14,228 nucleotides of DNA. Source: Campylobacterota bacterium (GTDB taxonomy: Bacteria > Campylobacterota > Campylobacteria > Campylobacterales > SZUA-545). The notes under the pieces were generated by a model that was given only the letters and a program-made list of their open reading frames with translations, was not told where the DNA came from and did no database searches. Shown in pieces: positions 6,166 to 12,997 of this stretch. Location of the stretch: NCBI GenBank assembly GCA_030836705.1, contig JAUPLZ010000187.1, positions 1 through 14,228 of the forward strand. Reading direction: 5' to 3'. Made by a program: the position numbers and the translations under genes. The first letter of the stretch is position 1. The number at the start of each line of letters is the position of its first letter.

Positions 6166-6849
6166 TTAATAAATGGATGAAATTATTTTTTCTGTTACTT
6201 TTTTTGGATTTGGCGAGTTGTAAATAGGTCTGCCGACAACTATAAAATCAGATAAATTTTCTTTTGCCACAGCGGGCGTTGCTACTCTTTTTTGATCATC
6301 GGTGCTGCTGTCTTCTAGCCTTATCCCCGGCGTTAAAGTGATAAAGCTGTTGCTTGTAATCTCTTTTATCTGTTTGCTTTCATGCACCGAGCAGACTACG
6401 CCGTCAAGTCCGCACTCGAAAGAGTCTTTTGCAAACTGATTTGCTTTTTTTTCTATTGATTCGCCGTATACGCTAGCAAAAGATTCTTCGTCAAAACTAG
6501 TAAGTGCGGTAACCGCTAAAACCAATGGTCTTTTTTTGCCTTGAAGCCTTTGCATAACAGCTTTCATCGCCTCTTTGCCGCTGCTTGCATGAATATTAAA
6601 CATATCAATAGGAAGCTCTGCGATTGACTGGGCAGAATCCGCCATCGTGTTTGGAATATCATAAAGCTTTAAATCAAGAAAGATTTTAAAATCAGGATTT
6701 ATCTCTTTTAGCTCATACAAGAACTCATTACCATCTCTTATGTAGCTTCTTAAACCGACTTTTAGCCAAATATCAAGCTCTTTTAGCTCTTTTACAAGAT
6801 TTAAATTATCTTTTTTTAATGGAAGATCAAGCGCTACACACAACTGCAT
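6166..6849 (-). CDS. pyrF: Orotidine 5'-phosphate decarboxylase
   Basis: This 227-residue enzyme decarboxylates OMP to UMP, the last step of de novo pyrimidine synthesis. The family motifs are present in order: CVALD (4-8), KVGL (30-33), the catalytic FLDLKLYDIPNT (57-68) with D59, K61 and D64 of the Asp-Lys-Asp network, NIHASSG (85-91), DGVVCS (149-154), LTPGIR (172-177), and the phosphate-binding FIVVGRPIYNSPNP (202-215). Length is normal for the bacterial short form. The ATG directly abuts the nusB TAA, and AAGGTGA lies inside the end of nusB, so it is the third gene of a ribH-nusB-pyrF operon. pyrB in this window is in a separate transcription unit. Confidence 0.97.
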   Translation of the reverse strand: MQLCVALDLPLKKDNLNLVKELKELDIWLKVGLRSYIRDGNEFLYELKEINPDFKIFLDLKLYDIPNTMADSAQSIAELPIDMFNIHASSGKEAMKAVMQRLQGKKRPLVLAVTALTSFDEESFASVYGESIEKKANQFAKDSFECGLDGVVCSVHESKQIKEITSNSFITLTPGIRLEDSSTDDQKRVATPAVAKENLSDFIVVGRPIYNSPNPKKVTEKIISSIY

Positions 6850-7248
6850 TTAGTCACCTTTGTTGATTTTGTCTAAAAGACCGTTTATAAACTTTGGCGA
6901 TTCATCAGCGCAAAGAGTTTTTGCCATATTTAAAGCTTCATTTATTATTACTGCTTTGTCTGTGTCGGTGAAAGCTATCTCGTATGTTCCAAGTCGTAAA
7001 ATAGCTTTATCGACCTTCCCGATTCTGTCATAATCCCAATCTTTTAATCTAGAGTTAATCAACGCATCTATTTTTACTAGATTTTCCATTACGCCGCTTA
7101 CAAGATTATCGGCGAACTCTTTTTGTTTGTTTTTTATCTTGTTCTCTTCGTAAATTGCTTCTTTGTTTTTCGCTATATTTTCATTTCCGCTGTCGTAAGC
7201 AAAAAGCACGCTTACAACTGAAATTCTTGCATCTGTTCTTGTTGCCAC
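6850..7248 (-). CDS. nusB: Transcription antitermination factor NusB
   Basis: This 132-residue all-helical RNA-binding protein acts with NusE (S10) at boxA sites in rRNA leader antitermination. Visible landmarks are ARISVVSVLFAYD (7-19; corresponds to the ARxxAvqaLY helix), WDYDRIGKVDKAILRLGTYE (70-89), VIINEALNMAK (99-109) and ESPKFINGLLDKI (115-127). The start is GTG at 7248-7246, three bases after the ribH stop. No clear binding site precedes it, but the conserved MATR opening supports this start, and termination-reinitiation from ribH probably drives translation. The ribH-nusB order is widespread in bacteria. Confidence 0.95.
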   Translation of the reverse strand: MATRTDARISVVSVLFAYDSGNENIAKNKEAIYEENKIKNKQKEFADNLVSGVMENLVKIDALINSRLKDWDYDRIGKVDKAILRLGTYEIAFTDTDKAVIINEALNMAKTLCADESPKFINGLLDKINKGD

Positions 7249-7251
7249 TAT

Positions 7252-7713
7252 TTATAACTTTTTGTATAGATTTATCATTTCGATAATTGTAGTCATCGCC
7301 TCAGCGCCTTTGTTGCCTACTTTGCTTCCCGCTCTTTCTATCGCTTGTTCAATAGTATCTGTCGTAAGAACTCCAAATGCTACCGGTTTTCCTGATTGAA
7401 GAGCCGCACTTGCTATGCCTTTTGTCGCCTCTGCTGCAATATAATCAAAATGCGGAGTTGCGCCTCTTATAACAGCACCCAAGCAACAAACCGCATCGTA
7501 TTTCCCGCTATCAAGAACTTTTTTGAGTGCCAAAGGCAGTTCAAATGCACCCGGAACCAATATGATATCTAGGTTTTTTTCATCCCCGCCGTGTCTTAAA
7601 AATGAATCTTTCGCACCTTCAACCAATCTGTCCGTTATTATGTGGTTAAAGCGAGAGTTTATAACGGCTATTTTTTCACTGCCGTCGAGCTTGAGATTGC
7701 CCTCGATTATCAT
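7252..7713 (-). CDS. ribH: 6,7-dimethyl-8-ribityllumazine synthase
   Basis: This 153-residue enzyme condenses the ribityl-pyrimidine with dihydroxybutanone phosphate in the penultimate step of riboflavin synthesis. Motifs are INSRFNHIITDRLVEGA (18-34), LVPGAFELPLAL (52-63), CLGAVIRGATPHFDYIAAEA (77-96) with the catalytic H88, and PVAFGVLTTDT (110-120). Length matches the icosahedral-capsid type. AAGGAC sits 5 bases before the ATG. No FMN riboswitch is visible: only about 30 bases separate the ATG from the end of the palindromic element at 7745, whose terminus provides a TATAAT that is the best -10 for this operon. Confidence 0.97.
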   Translation of the reverse strand: MIIEGNLKLDGSEKIAVINSRFNHIITDRLVEGAKDSFLRHGGDEKNLDIILVPGAFELPLALKKVLDSGKYDAVCCLGAVIRGATPHFDYIAAEATKGIASAALQSGKPVAFGVLTTDTIEQAIERAGSKVGNKGAEAMTTIIEMINLYKKL

Positions 7714-7742
7714 AGTAAGTCCTTAAATTAAAAATTTTCGGT

Positions 7743-7748
7743 ATTATA
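7743..7748 (-). promoter_or_regulatory. Likely -10 of the ribH-nusB-pyrF operon, at the repeat end
   Basis: On the minus strand GGGTATAATACC contains a perfect TATAAT, 30 bases upstream of the ribH ATG. It straddles the left terminus of the palindromic element. No good -35 is visible 16-18 bases upstream, within the element. Confidence 0.5.
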
Positions 7749-8015
7749 CCCATCCTAAATCAAATTACACCTTATCAGCGTTTAGAAAAATGTGTGATTG
7801 CAAGGCAAAAAGTCACAGGAGCTACTAGTAGCTTCAAGGCTTTTTAACGAAGCAAGTGCGCATTTTTCCAAGCGCCCGAAGGGTAAGCTCATAAATAGGC
7901 AATCTGCAAAGCATCTGTTTTTTACCTTAACTAGTTAGGGTTTCAAAACATCTACTTCGCATCTCACCTATTTATGACTTACTGCTACGGTGCAATTTGA
8001 TTTAGGATGGGTATA
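7745..8015. repeat. Palindromic MITE-like element, about 271 bp, non-coding
   Basis: The ends are 27-base inverted repeats (7745-7771 and 7989-8015; outermost TATACCCATCCTAAATCAAA) with a single mismatch at 7767/7993. Just outside, a similar GGTAT/ATACC pair extends the symmetry to about 32 bases. Inside are two large imperfect palindromes. One spans about 7777-7876, centred on ACTAGT at 7824-7829 inside the perfect AGCTACTAGTAGCT (7820-7833). The other spans about 7883-7982, centred on ACTAGT at 7930-7935, with arms GTAAGCTCATAAATAGG (7883-7899) and CCTATTTATGACTTAC (7967-7982). No significant ORF lies inside. A mobile miniature element or REP-like repeat is the best explanation; only one copy is in the window, so mobility is inferred. 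Confidence 0.7.
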
Positions 8016-8042
8016 TACCTTATTTGCGAAAAAAGGTTTTTT

Positions 8043-8765
8043 ATGAGGGTTTTGGTTTTGTTTTTTTTGACTGTTTTTGGATTGTTTGCTATGGATGCTA
8101 ATGAGATTATAAAAAAAATGGATTCTTTGATGATAGGCAAAAGTAGCTACACAAAATTATCAATGAGCGTTGAGACAAAAAGAACAAAAAGAACGATGGT
8201 TATGGAAGCGTGGAGTGAAGGCAATGATAAGAGTTTTATAAGAGTTTTGTATCCGCAAAAAGACAAAGATATTACTTTTTTGAAAATAGATAATGCGATG
8301 TGGCAGTTCGTCCCAAAAATAGAAAAAACTATAAAAATTCCGCCGTCAATGATGCTTCAAAGCTGGATGGGAAGCGATTTTACAAATGATGATATGATAA
8401 AAGAGAGTTCAATCGTAAATGACTATCACAAAAAAATCATAAGCGAAAATGAAGAGAGCTGGACCGTAGAGCTAATGCCAAAAGAAGATGCCGCCGTTGT
8501 GTGGGGTAAAATCATAATGAATGTACACAAAGAGTATTTTATGCCGTTAAAAGTTGAATATTTTGATGAAGAGATGAGCTTAGCAAGAGAGCTTTTTTAT
8601 AGTGATTTTAAAAAAACAAAAGAGAGAACTTTTCCGCATAGATGGGAGATGATTCCAAAAAATGAAGAGAAAAAAGGGAATAAAACCACAATAATCGTAG
8701 AAGAGATAAAATTTGATATAAAAATAGACAAAGAGATGTTCACAAAAAGAGCATTAAAATTGTAA
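8043..8765 (+). CDS. Periplasmic LolA-like (outer-membrane lipoprotein-sorting-like) protein
   Basis: This 240-residue exported protein has signal peptide MRVLVLFFLTVFGLFA (1-16). The mature part fits the LolA-like family usually named outer membrane lipoprotein-sorting protein (PF17131): MVMEAWSEG, RVLYPQKDKDITFLKID, MWQFVPKIEKTIKIPPSMM (86-104), and the signature SWMGSDFTNDDM (107-118), then WGKIIMNV and a terminal F(T)KRALKL. Such proteins often neighbour MMPL/RND or ABC exporters and probably carry a lipid; neither exporter is here. The start at 8043 is chosen because AAAAGG (8031-8036) lies 6 bases upstream and a signal peptide begins there. An in-frame ATG at 8007 lies within the palindromic element and would add MGIYLICEKRFF before the signal. 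It is separate from classical LolA. Confidence 0.8.
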   Translation: MRVLVLFFLTVFGLFAMDANEIIKKMDSLMIGKSSYTKLSMSVETKRTKRTMVMEAWSEGNDKSFIRVLYPQKDKDITFLKIDNAMWQFVPKIEKTIKIPPSMMLQSWMGSDFTNDDMIKESSIVNDYHKKIISENEESWTVELMPKEDAAVVWGKIIMNVHKEYFMPLKVEYFDEEMSLARELFYSDFKKTKERTFPHRWEMIPKNEEKKGNKTTIIVEEIKFDIKIDKEMFTKRALKL

Positions 8766-8776
8766 CTTTTGTAGTG

Positions 8777-8782
8777 TATAAT
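8777..8782 (+). promoter_or_regulatory. -10 element for the polyamine synthesis genes
   Basis: A perfect TATAAT, preceded by GTAGTG, lies about 80 bases upstream of the carboxynorspermidine synthase ATG. No clear -35. Transcription would start near 8789, at the foot of the leader hairpin. Confidence 0.5.
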
Positions 8783-8788
8783 TCACGC

Positions 8789-8836
8789 TCTAAAACTGAC
8801 ATGTAGTGCTTTTTTGCATTAGATTTGAGTTTTAGA
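8789..8836 (+). promoter_or_regulatory. Structured leader upstream of carboxynorspermidine synthase
   Basis: TCTAAAACT (8789-8797) and AGTTTTAGA (8828-8836) form a perfect 9-base-pair stem. It encloses a second stem, TAGTGC (8804-8809) with GCATTA (8816-8821), including one G-T pair, around a T6 loop. A further TTCTAAAA (8841-8848) could compete with the first arm. The ribosome binding site AAAAAAGG (8845-8852) is 7 bases before the ATG. The structure is seen in the sequence; a regulatory role, for instance polyamine feedback, is conjecture. Confidence 0.4.
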
Positions 8837-8859
8837 TAAATTCTAAAAAAGGTTTATAA

Positions 8860-10041
8860 ATGGCAACAGTAATTATAATAGGAGCCGGCGGAGTAGGAAG
8901 AGTGGTAGCGCACAAATGTGCTCAAAATAGTGATGTTTTTACAAAAATCATTTTAGCAAGCAGAACTAAGGCTAAGTGCGATGAAATTGCAAGCGAAATC
9001 AAAAATGTAAAAATAGAAACAAGAAGCGTAGATGCTGATAATCTTATAGAGCTTACGGAATTGCTAGCGGATATCAAGCCCGCTATGGTTATAAATGTAG
9101 CGCTTCCTTATCAAGACCTTACGATTATGGACGCTTGCGCATCATACGGCTGTGATTATCTTGATACTGCAAATTATGAGCATCCTGATGAAGCAAAGTT
9201 TGAATACAAGCATCAATGGGCAAGAGATGAAGAGTTTAAAGAAGCTGGGATTATGGGACTTTTAGGCAGCGGATTTGATCCGGGCGCTACGAATGTGTTT
9301 TGTGCATATGCACAGAAGCACTATTTTGACGAGATTCACACTATTGATATTTTAGATTGCAACGCCGGTGACCACGGATATCCTTTTGCTACAAACTTCA
9401 ATCCGGAGATAAACCTAAGAGAGGTTAGCTCAAAAGGCAGATATTGGGAAAACGGAAAATGGATAGAGACCCAGCCGCTTGAAATAAAAATGGTATGGGA
9501 TTATCCTGAGGTTGGACCAAAAGATAGCTATTTGCTTTATCATGAGGAGATGGAGTCGCTTGTAAAACATATAAAAGGTCTAAAAAGAATCAGATTTTTT
9601 ATGACATTCGGTCAAAGTTATATTACTCACATGAAGTGTCTTGAAAATGTAGGAATGTTAGGAATAGATCCGGTAATGCATAACGGTGTTGAGATTGTTC
9701 CTATTCAATTCCTAAAAACACTTCTTCCAGATCCTGCATCTTTGGGACCTAGAACAAAAGGCAAAACAAACATCGGTATAGTTGCAGAGGGTCTAAAAGA
9801 CGGCAAAAAGAAAAAAATCTATATCTATCAAGTAAAAGACCATGAAGAGTGTTACAAAGAGGTAAAAAGCCAAGGCGTTTCATATACGACAGGCGTGCCT
9901 GCTGTGATAGGCGCTAAACTTATGCTCGAAGGAAAATGGCAAGCCAAAGGTGTTTGGAATATGGAGCAAATGGATCCAGATCCGTTTATGGAAGAGATGA
10001 ATAAACAAGGGCTTCCTTGGAAAGTTATAGAGCTAGAATAG
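8860..10041 (+). CDS. Carboxynorspermidine (carboxyspermidine) synthase
   Basis: This 393-residue member of the saccharopine dehydrogenase-like family uses NADPH to condense aspartate semialdehyde with putrescine (or diaminopropane), giving carboxyspermidine (or carboxynorspermidine). The Rossmann fingerprint GAGGVG (8-13) opens the protein. YLDTANYEHPDEAKFEY lies near 106-122 and GLLGSGFDPGATNVF near 134-148, both typical of the group, followed by LDCNAGDHGYPFATNFNPE. The decarboxylase that uses its product follows 3 bases later, which separates it from lysine-pathway saccharopine dehydrogenase. In Campylobacterota this route makes spermidine in place of SpeD/SpeE. The substrate (putrescine versus diaminopropane) cannot be read from the sequence; spermidine is more likely by phylum. 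Confidence 0.92.
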   Translation: MATVIIIGAGGVGRVVAHKCAQNSDVFTKIILASRTKAKCDEIASEIKNVKIETRSVDADNLIELTELLADIKPAMVINVALPYQDLTIMDACASYGCDYLDTANYEHPDEAKFEYKHQWARDEEFKEAGIMGLLGSGFDPGATNVFCAYAQKHYFDEIHTIDILDCNAGDHGYPFATNFNPEINLREVSSKGRYWENGKWIETQPLEIKMVWDYPEVGPKDSYLLYHEEMESLVKHIKGLKRIRFFMTFGQSYITHMKCLENVGMLGIDPVMHNGVEIVPIQFLKTLLPDPASLGPRTKGKTNIGIVAEGLKDGKKKKIYIYQVKDHEECYKEVKSQGVSYTTGVPAVIGAKLMLEGKWQAKGVWNMEQMDPDPFMEEMNKQGLPWKVIELE

Positions 10042-10044
10042 TTT

Positions 10045-11193
10045 ATGAAAAACCCCCCATATATCGATATCGCGCCGACTCCTTGCTATGTTTGCGAGGA
10101 GGAGCTTTTGGAAAAAAACCTCATTTTGCTTGATAGTGTTCAAAAAGCAACGGGTGCGAAAATACTTTTGGCGTTAAAGGGTTTTGCGATGTGGAGTACA
10201 TTTGACCTTGTCGGCAAATACCTTCACGGCACGGCGGCAAGCGGACTAAACGAAGCTCTTCTTGGCAGAGAGAAGATGAATAAAGAGGTTCACACATATT
10301 CGCCTGCGTTTAAAGAGGAAGAGATAGAAGAGATAGCAAAAATATCAGATCATCTTGTCTTTAACTCAACAAATCAATTTAAAAAATTTGTAAAAAAAGC
10401 AAAAAATGCAAACCCAAAAATTTCGATAGGAATTAGGGTAAATCCTGAGGTTTCATCCGCGCCGACTGATATTTATAATCCTTGCGGGCTTTATAGCAGA
10501 CTTGGCACAATTATCGATGAGTTTGATGAAAGTGTCGTAGAGAATGGAATCGACGGGCTTCATTTTCATGCGCTTTGCGAACAAAATGTAGATGCGCTAG
10601 AGGCTGTTCTAAAGGGATTTGAAGAGAAATTCGGACATCTGATAAAAAAGATGAAATGGATAAATTTTGGCGGCGGGCATCATATAACCAGAAAAGACTA
10701 TGATGTAAATAGGCTTATTGAGGTTATTAATGATTTTAGAAATAGGCATGATAATATCGCTGTCTATTTAGAACCGGGCGAAGCGGTAGGCTGGCAGACC
10801 GGACCTCTTGTGGCGACTGTTCTTGATATAGTAAAAAACAAAATGGAAATAGCCATACTGGATACAAGCGCAGAGGCGCATATGCCCGATACGCTTGCCA
10901 TGCCTTATCGTGCGATGGTGCGAAATTCCGGCTTGCCGAATGAAAAAAAATACACATATCGATTTGGCGGGAATACTTGCTTGGCCGGCGATATTATCGG
11001 GGATTACTCTTTTGATGAGCCTTTAAAAATCGGTCAAAAAATAGTTTTTGAGGATCAGATACACTATACATTTGTAAAAAACACGACTTTTAATGGCATC
11101 AAGCTCCCATCCCTTGCTATATATAGAAAAAATAAAAAGCTTGATGTGGTAAAGGAGTTCGGTTACGAGGATTTTAAAAATCGCCTATCTTAA
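10045..11193 (+). CDS. nspC: Carboxynorspermidine (carboxyspermidine) decarboxylase
   Basis: This 382-residue PLP enzyme of the alanine racemase-like fold III decarboxylates carboxyspermidine or carboxynorspermidine to the polyamine. Visible are PTPCYVCEE (11-19), the PLP lysine K45 in LALKGFAMW, SGLNEALLGR (66-75), FHALCEQ (174-180), the glycine loop NFGGGHH (207-213), EPGEAVG (243-249), and GGNTCLAGDIIGDY (308-321) with C312, the active-site cysteine supplied across the dimer. The family is related to diaminopimelate and arginine decarboxylases, but the short N-terminus and NTCLAGD context point to NspC. Three bases separate it from the synthase stop. The binding site is weak, so coupled translation is probable. 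Confidence 0.95.
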   Translation: MKNPPYIDIAPTPCYVCEEELLEKNLILLDSVQKATGAKILLALKGFAMWSTFDLVGKYLHGTAASGLNEALLGREKMNKEVHTYSPAFKEEEIEEIAKISDHLVFNSTNQFKKFVKKAKNANPKISIGIRVNPEVSSAPTDIYNPCGLYSRLGTIIDEFDESVVENGIDGLHFHALCEQNVDALEAVLKGFEEKFGHLIKKMKWINFGGGHHITRKDYDVNRLIEVINDFRNRHDNIAVYLEPGEAVGWQTGPLVATVLDIVKNKMEIAILDTSAEAHMPDTLAMPYRAMVRNSGLPNEKKYTYRFGGNTCLAGDIIGDYSFDEPLKIGQKIVFEDQIHYTFVKNTTFNGIKLPSLAIYRKNKKLDVVKEFGYEDFKNRLS

Positions 11194-11203
11194 TAAAAAA
11201 TGT

Positions 11204-11239
11204 TATAAACTACAACAAAAAAATATAAAAAGGTTGTAG
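11204..11239 (+). promoter_or_regulatory. Possible promoter and start-proximal hairpin of the diguanylate cyclase gene
   Basis: TGTTATAAA (11201-11209) fits an extended -10. Immediately after, CTACAAC (11210-11216) pairs with GTTGTAG (11233-11239), which touches the ATG at 11240. The A-rich loop holds the ribosome binding site AAAAAGG (11227-11233). The hairpin could tune translation or be an operator; neither is shown. Confidence 0.35.
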
Positions 11240-12583
11240 ATGGGCGAGGATTTTGGGTACACCAATGACCTTAAAAATTTAATCGATGAGCGCATTTTAG
11301 AACTTCAAAAAGCAAAGCAAAATTTAGACAAAGCCCAAGAGATTGCCAATATCGGTCACTGGGATTTGGATTTGAAAAAAAATAAACTCTTTTGGTCTGA
11401 TGAGACATATAGAATTTTTGGTCTTAAGCCAAAAGAGTTTGAAGCTTCATACGAAAACTTTTTGCAAAGAATCCACCCTGATGATATGGAGAGTGTAAAA
11501 AAAGCATATAGCGACTCACTCGCAGATAAAAAACCATATAGATTCGCCCATAGAATTGTTTTGCCAAGCGGTGAAATCAGATATGTGGAAGAGAGGTGCG
11601 AGCATACTCTTGATGAAAACGGCGAAATATCACACTCTATTGGAACCGTCCATGATATTACCGATATCAAAAGAATTCAAATAGCCCTAGAAGATACAAA
11701 TAAAAAGCTTAAAGAATATATAAAAATAGTAGATGAAAATGTCATAACTTCTCAAGCAGACACAAAAGGGATTGTTACTTACGCAAGCGAGGCATTTTGC
11801 AGAATCTCCGGCTACACAAAAGAGGAATTAATAGGAAAAAATCACAATATCGTTCGTCATCCGGATATGCCAAAAGCGGTTTTTGAAGAGCTTTGGAAAA
11901 CAATAAAATCAGGCAAAACTTGGGAAGGCGAGATAAAAAATCGCAAAAAAGACGGCAGTTGTTATTGGGTTTATTCAGTGATTTCACCTATTATAGGAAG
12001 TAACGGCAAAATAGAAAAATATACGGCTGTAAGGCAAGATATAACCGATAAAAAACTAATAGAAGAACTATCAATTACGGATGAATTAACGGGGCTTTTT
12101 AACAGAAGATATTTTAATAAAATGATAGAAAAAAAACTTCAAAGCGCCAAAGAGGAAAAAAAAGTATTTTGTTTTTTGATAATGGATGTGGATAATTTCA
12201 AAAAATACAATGATTTTTATGGTCACCAAAAGGGCGATTTTGTCTTAAAAGGGATCGGAAAAACTATAAAAAATATAAACGAAAACGACTATACGGCATT
12301 TAGATTGGGCGGCGAAGAATTCGGAGCTATATATATAATCAAAAATGAAAATGATGCCGATAAAATCGCTCAAAAAATAAGACAAAGTATCGAGGATTTG
12401 CAAATTGAGCACAAAGAAAACAACGCTTCTCCTTTTGTGAGTGCTTCTATCGGCGTGGCTATTGCGGATTTTTCTACCGCAAATAATAATTGCGATGTTG
12501 ATTTGGTTTATAAAATAGCCGATGAAGCGCTTTATAGAGCAAAAGCAAATGGAAGAAACCGTGTTGAAAAAACTAAATTCTGA
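11240..12583 (+). CDS. Soluble PAS-PAS-GGDEF diguanylate cyclase
   Basis: This 447-residue signalling protein should make cyclic di-GMP from GTP in the cytoplasm; no signal or membrane segment is visible. Order: a short N-terminal helix (about 8-35); a PAS_3-type domain (about 36-145; IGHWDLDLKKNKLFWSDETY, then FLQRIHPDD and GTVHDITD); a second PAS (about 160-270) with the Aer-like pattern HNIVRHPDMP, LWKTIKSGKTWEGEIKNRKK and YWV, suggesting a redox or flavin sensor; and a GGDEF domain (about 276-447) with DELTGLFNRRYF, the metal aspartate D316 in MDVDNF, and signature GGEEF (357-361). The RxxD inhibitory site expected just before the signature is absent (ENDY instead). It follows the polyamine genes by 46 bases. 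Cyclase activity is a sound inference because the signature is intact. Confidence 0.92.
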   Translation: MGEDFGYTNDLKNLIDERILELQKAKQNLDKAQEIANIGHWDLDLKKNKLFWSDETYRIFGLKPKEFEASYENFLQRIHPDDMESVKKAYSDSLADKKPYRFAHRIVLPSGEIRYVEERCEHTLDENGEISHSIGTVHDITDIKRIQIALEDTNKKLKEYIKIVDENVITSQADTKGIVTYASEAFCRISGYTKEELIGKNHNIVRHPDMPKAVFEELWKTIKSGKTWEGEIKNRKKDGSCYWVYSVISPIIGSNGKIEKYTAVRQDITDKKLIEELSITDELTGLFNRRYFNKMIEKKLQSAKEEKKVFCFLIMDVDNFKKYNDFYGHQKGDFVLKGIGKTIKNINENDYTAFRLGGEEFGAIYIIKNENDADKIAQKIRQSIEDLQIEHKENNASPFVSASIGVAIADFSTANNNCDVDLVYKIADEALYRAKANGRNRVEKTKF

Positions 12584-12589
12584 GTCGCA

Positions 12590-12991
12590 ATGAAAAAAGC
12601 GAAATATAAAAAACAAAAAATTCTGGTTAAATCACTAAAAAAAGAGTTAAAACTAAAAGAGCGCATAATAGAAGCAAAAGATGAGACTATAAAAGCAAAA
12701 GAGCAAGAGCTTATAAATATAAAAGAGATTTATAACAACCTGCTTCATCTTTATAATGAGAGTAAAGCTCTAAACTCAAAGCAAAACGAATTACAAGTAG
12801 AAAATAAAAACTCAAAAGACGATTATATGACTATTTCAGGTGCTGAGTTTGCAAAAAAAATGCAAAATATGGGATATACGCTAGATGAGATAAAAAAAAT
12901 CTTAGTATCGAATATATTGGAAAACAAGATGGATTTGGTCGATGGTTTTTTGGTTGTTAGGGATAATTTTTTTGAGATAACGGAGGTTTAA
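12590..12991 (+). CDS. Coiled-coil protein of unknown function
   Basis: This 133-residue protein lies 6 bases after the diguanylate cyclase and 6 before the phosphatase. Residues 1 to about 75 are charged and heptad-like, rich in Lys and Glu (KSLKKELKLKERIIEAKDET and onward), predicting a long coiled coil. The remaining part (about 78-133) is a compact segment, YMTISGAEFAKKMQNMGYTL and then DEIKKILVSNILENKMDLVDG, ending FFEITEV. It has no signal peptide and no membrane segment. I do not recognise the family. Position between a cyclase and a PPP phosphatase suggests an adaptor or regulator of one of them, by context only. The start lacks a strong binding site. Confidence 0.6.
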   Translation: MKKAKYKKQKILVKSLKKELKLKERIIEAKDETIKAKEQELINIKEIYNNLLHLYNESKALNSKQNELQVENKNSKDDYMTISGAEFAKKMQNMGYTLDEIKKILVSNILENKMDLVDGFLVVRDNFFEITEV

Positions 12992-12997
12992 GCGGTT

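Noticed and set aside
7714..8006. FMN riboswitch upstream of ribH
   Set aside because: The space is taken by the palindromic element; I see no pattern of the conserved FMN aptamer, and the -10 leaves only about a 20-base leader.
7745..8015. CRISPR array or small coding gene in the repeat region
   Set aside because: The repeats are inverted, not regularly spaced direct repeats, and no frame of meaningful length or binding site is present.
8007..8042. Upstream in-frame ATG of the LolA-like gene (12 extra residues)
   Set aside because: It lies in the terminal repeat of the palindromic element, has no good binding site spacing of its own, and would place charged residues before a normal signal peptide. 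The ATG at 8043 has AAAAGG 6 bases upstream.
8860..10041. Lysine-pathway saccharopine dehydrogenase
   Set aside because: The family is shared, but the next gene is a clear carboxynorspermidine decarboxylase, which fixes the pathway.
12245..12616. Minus-strand 123-codon frame opposite the GGDEF domain
   Set aside because: Translation is a Phe/Ile/Ser/Cys-rich shadow of the cyclase gene, typical of antisense frames in AT-rich DNA.
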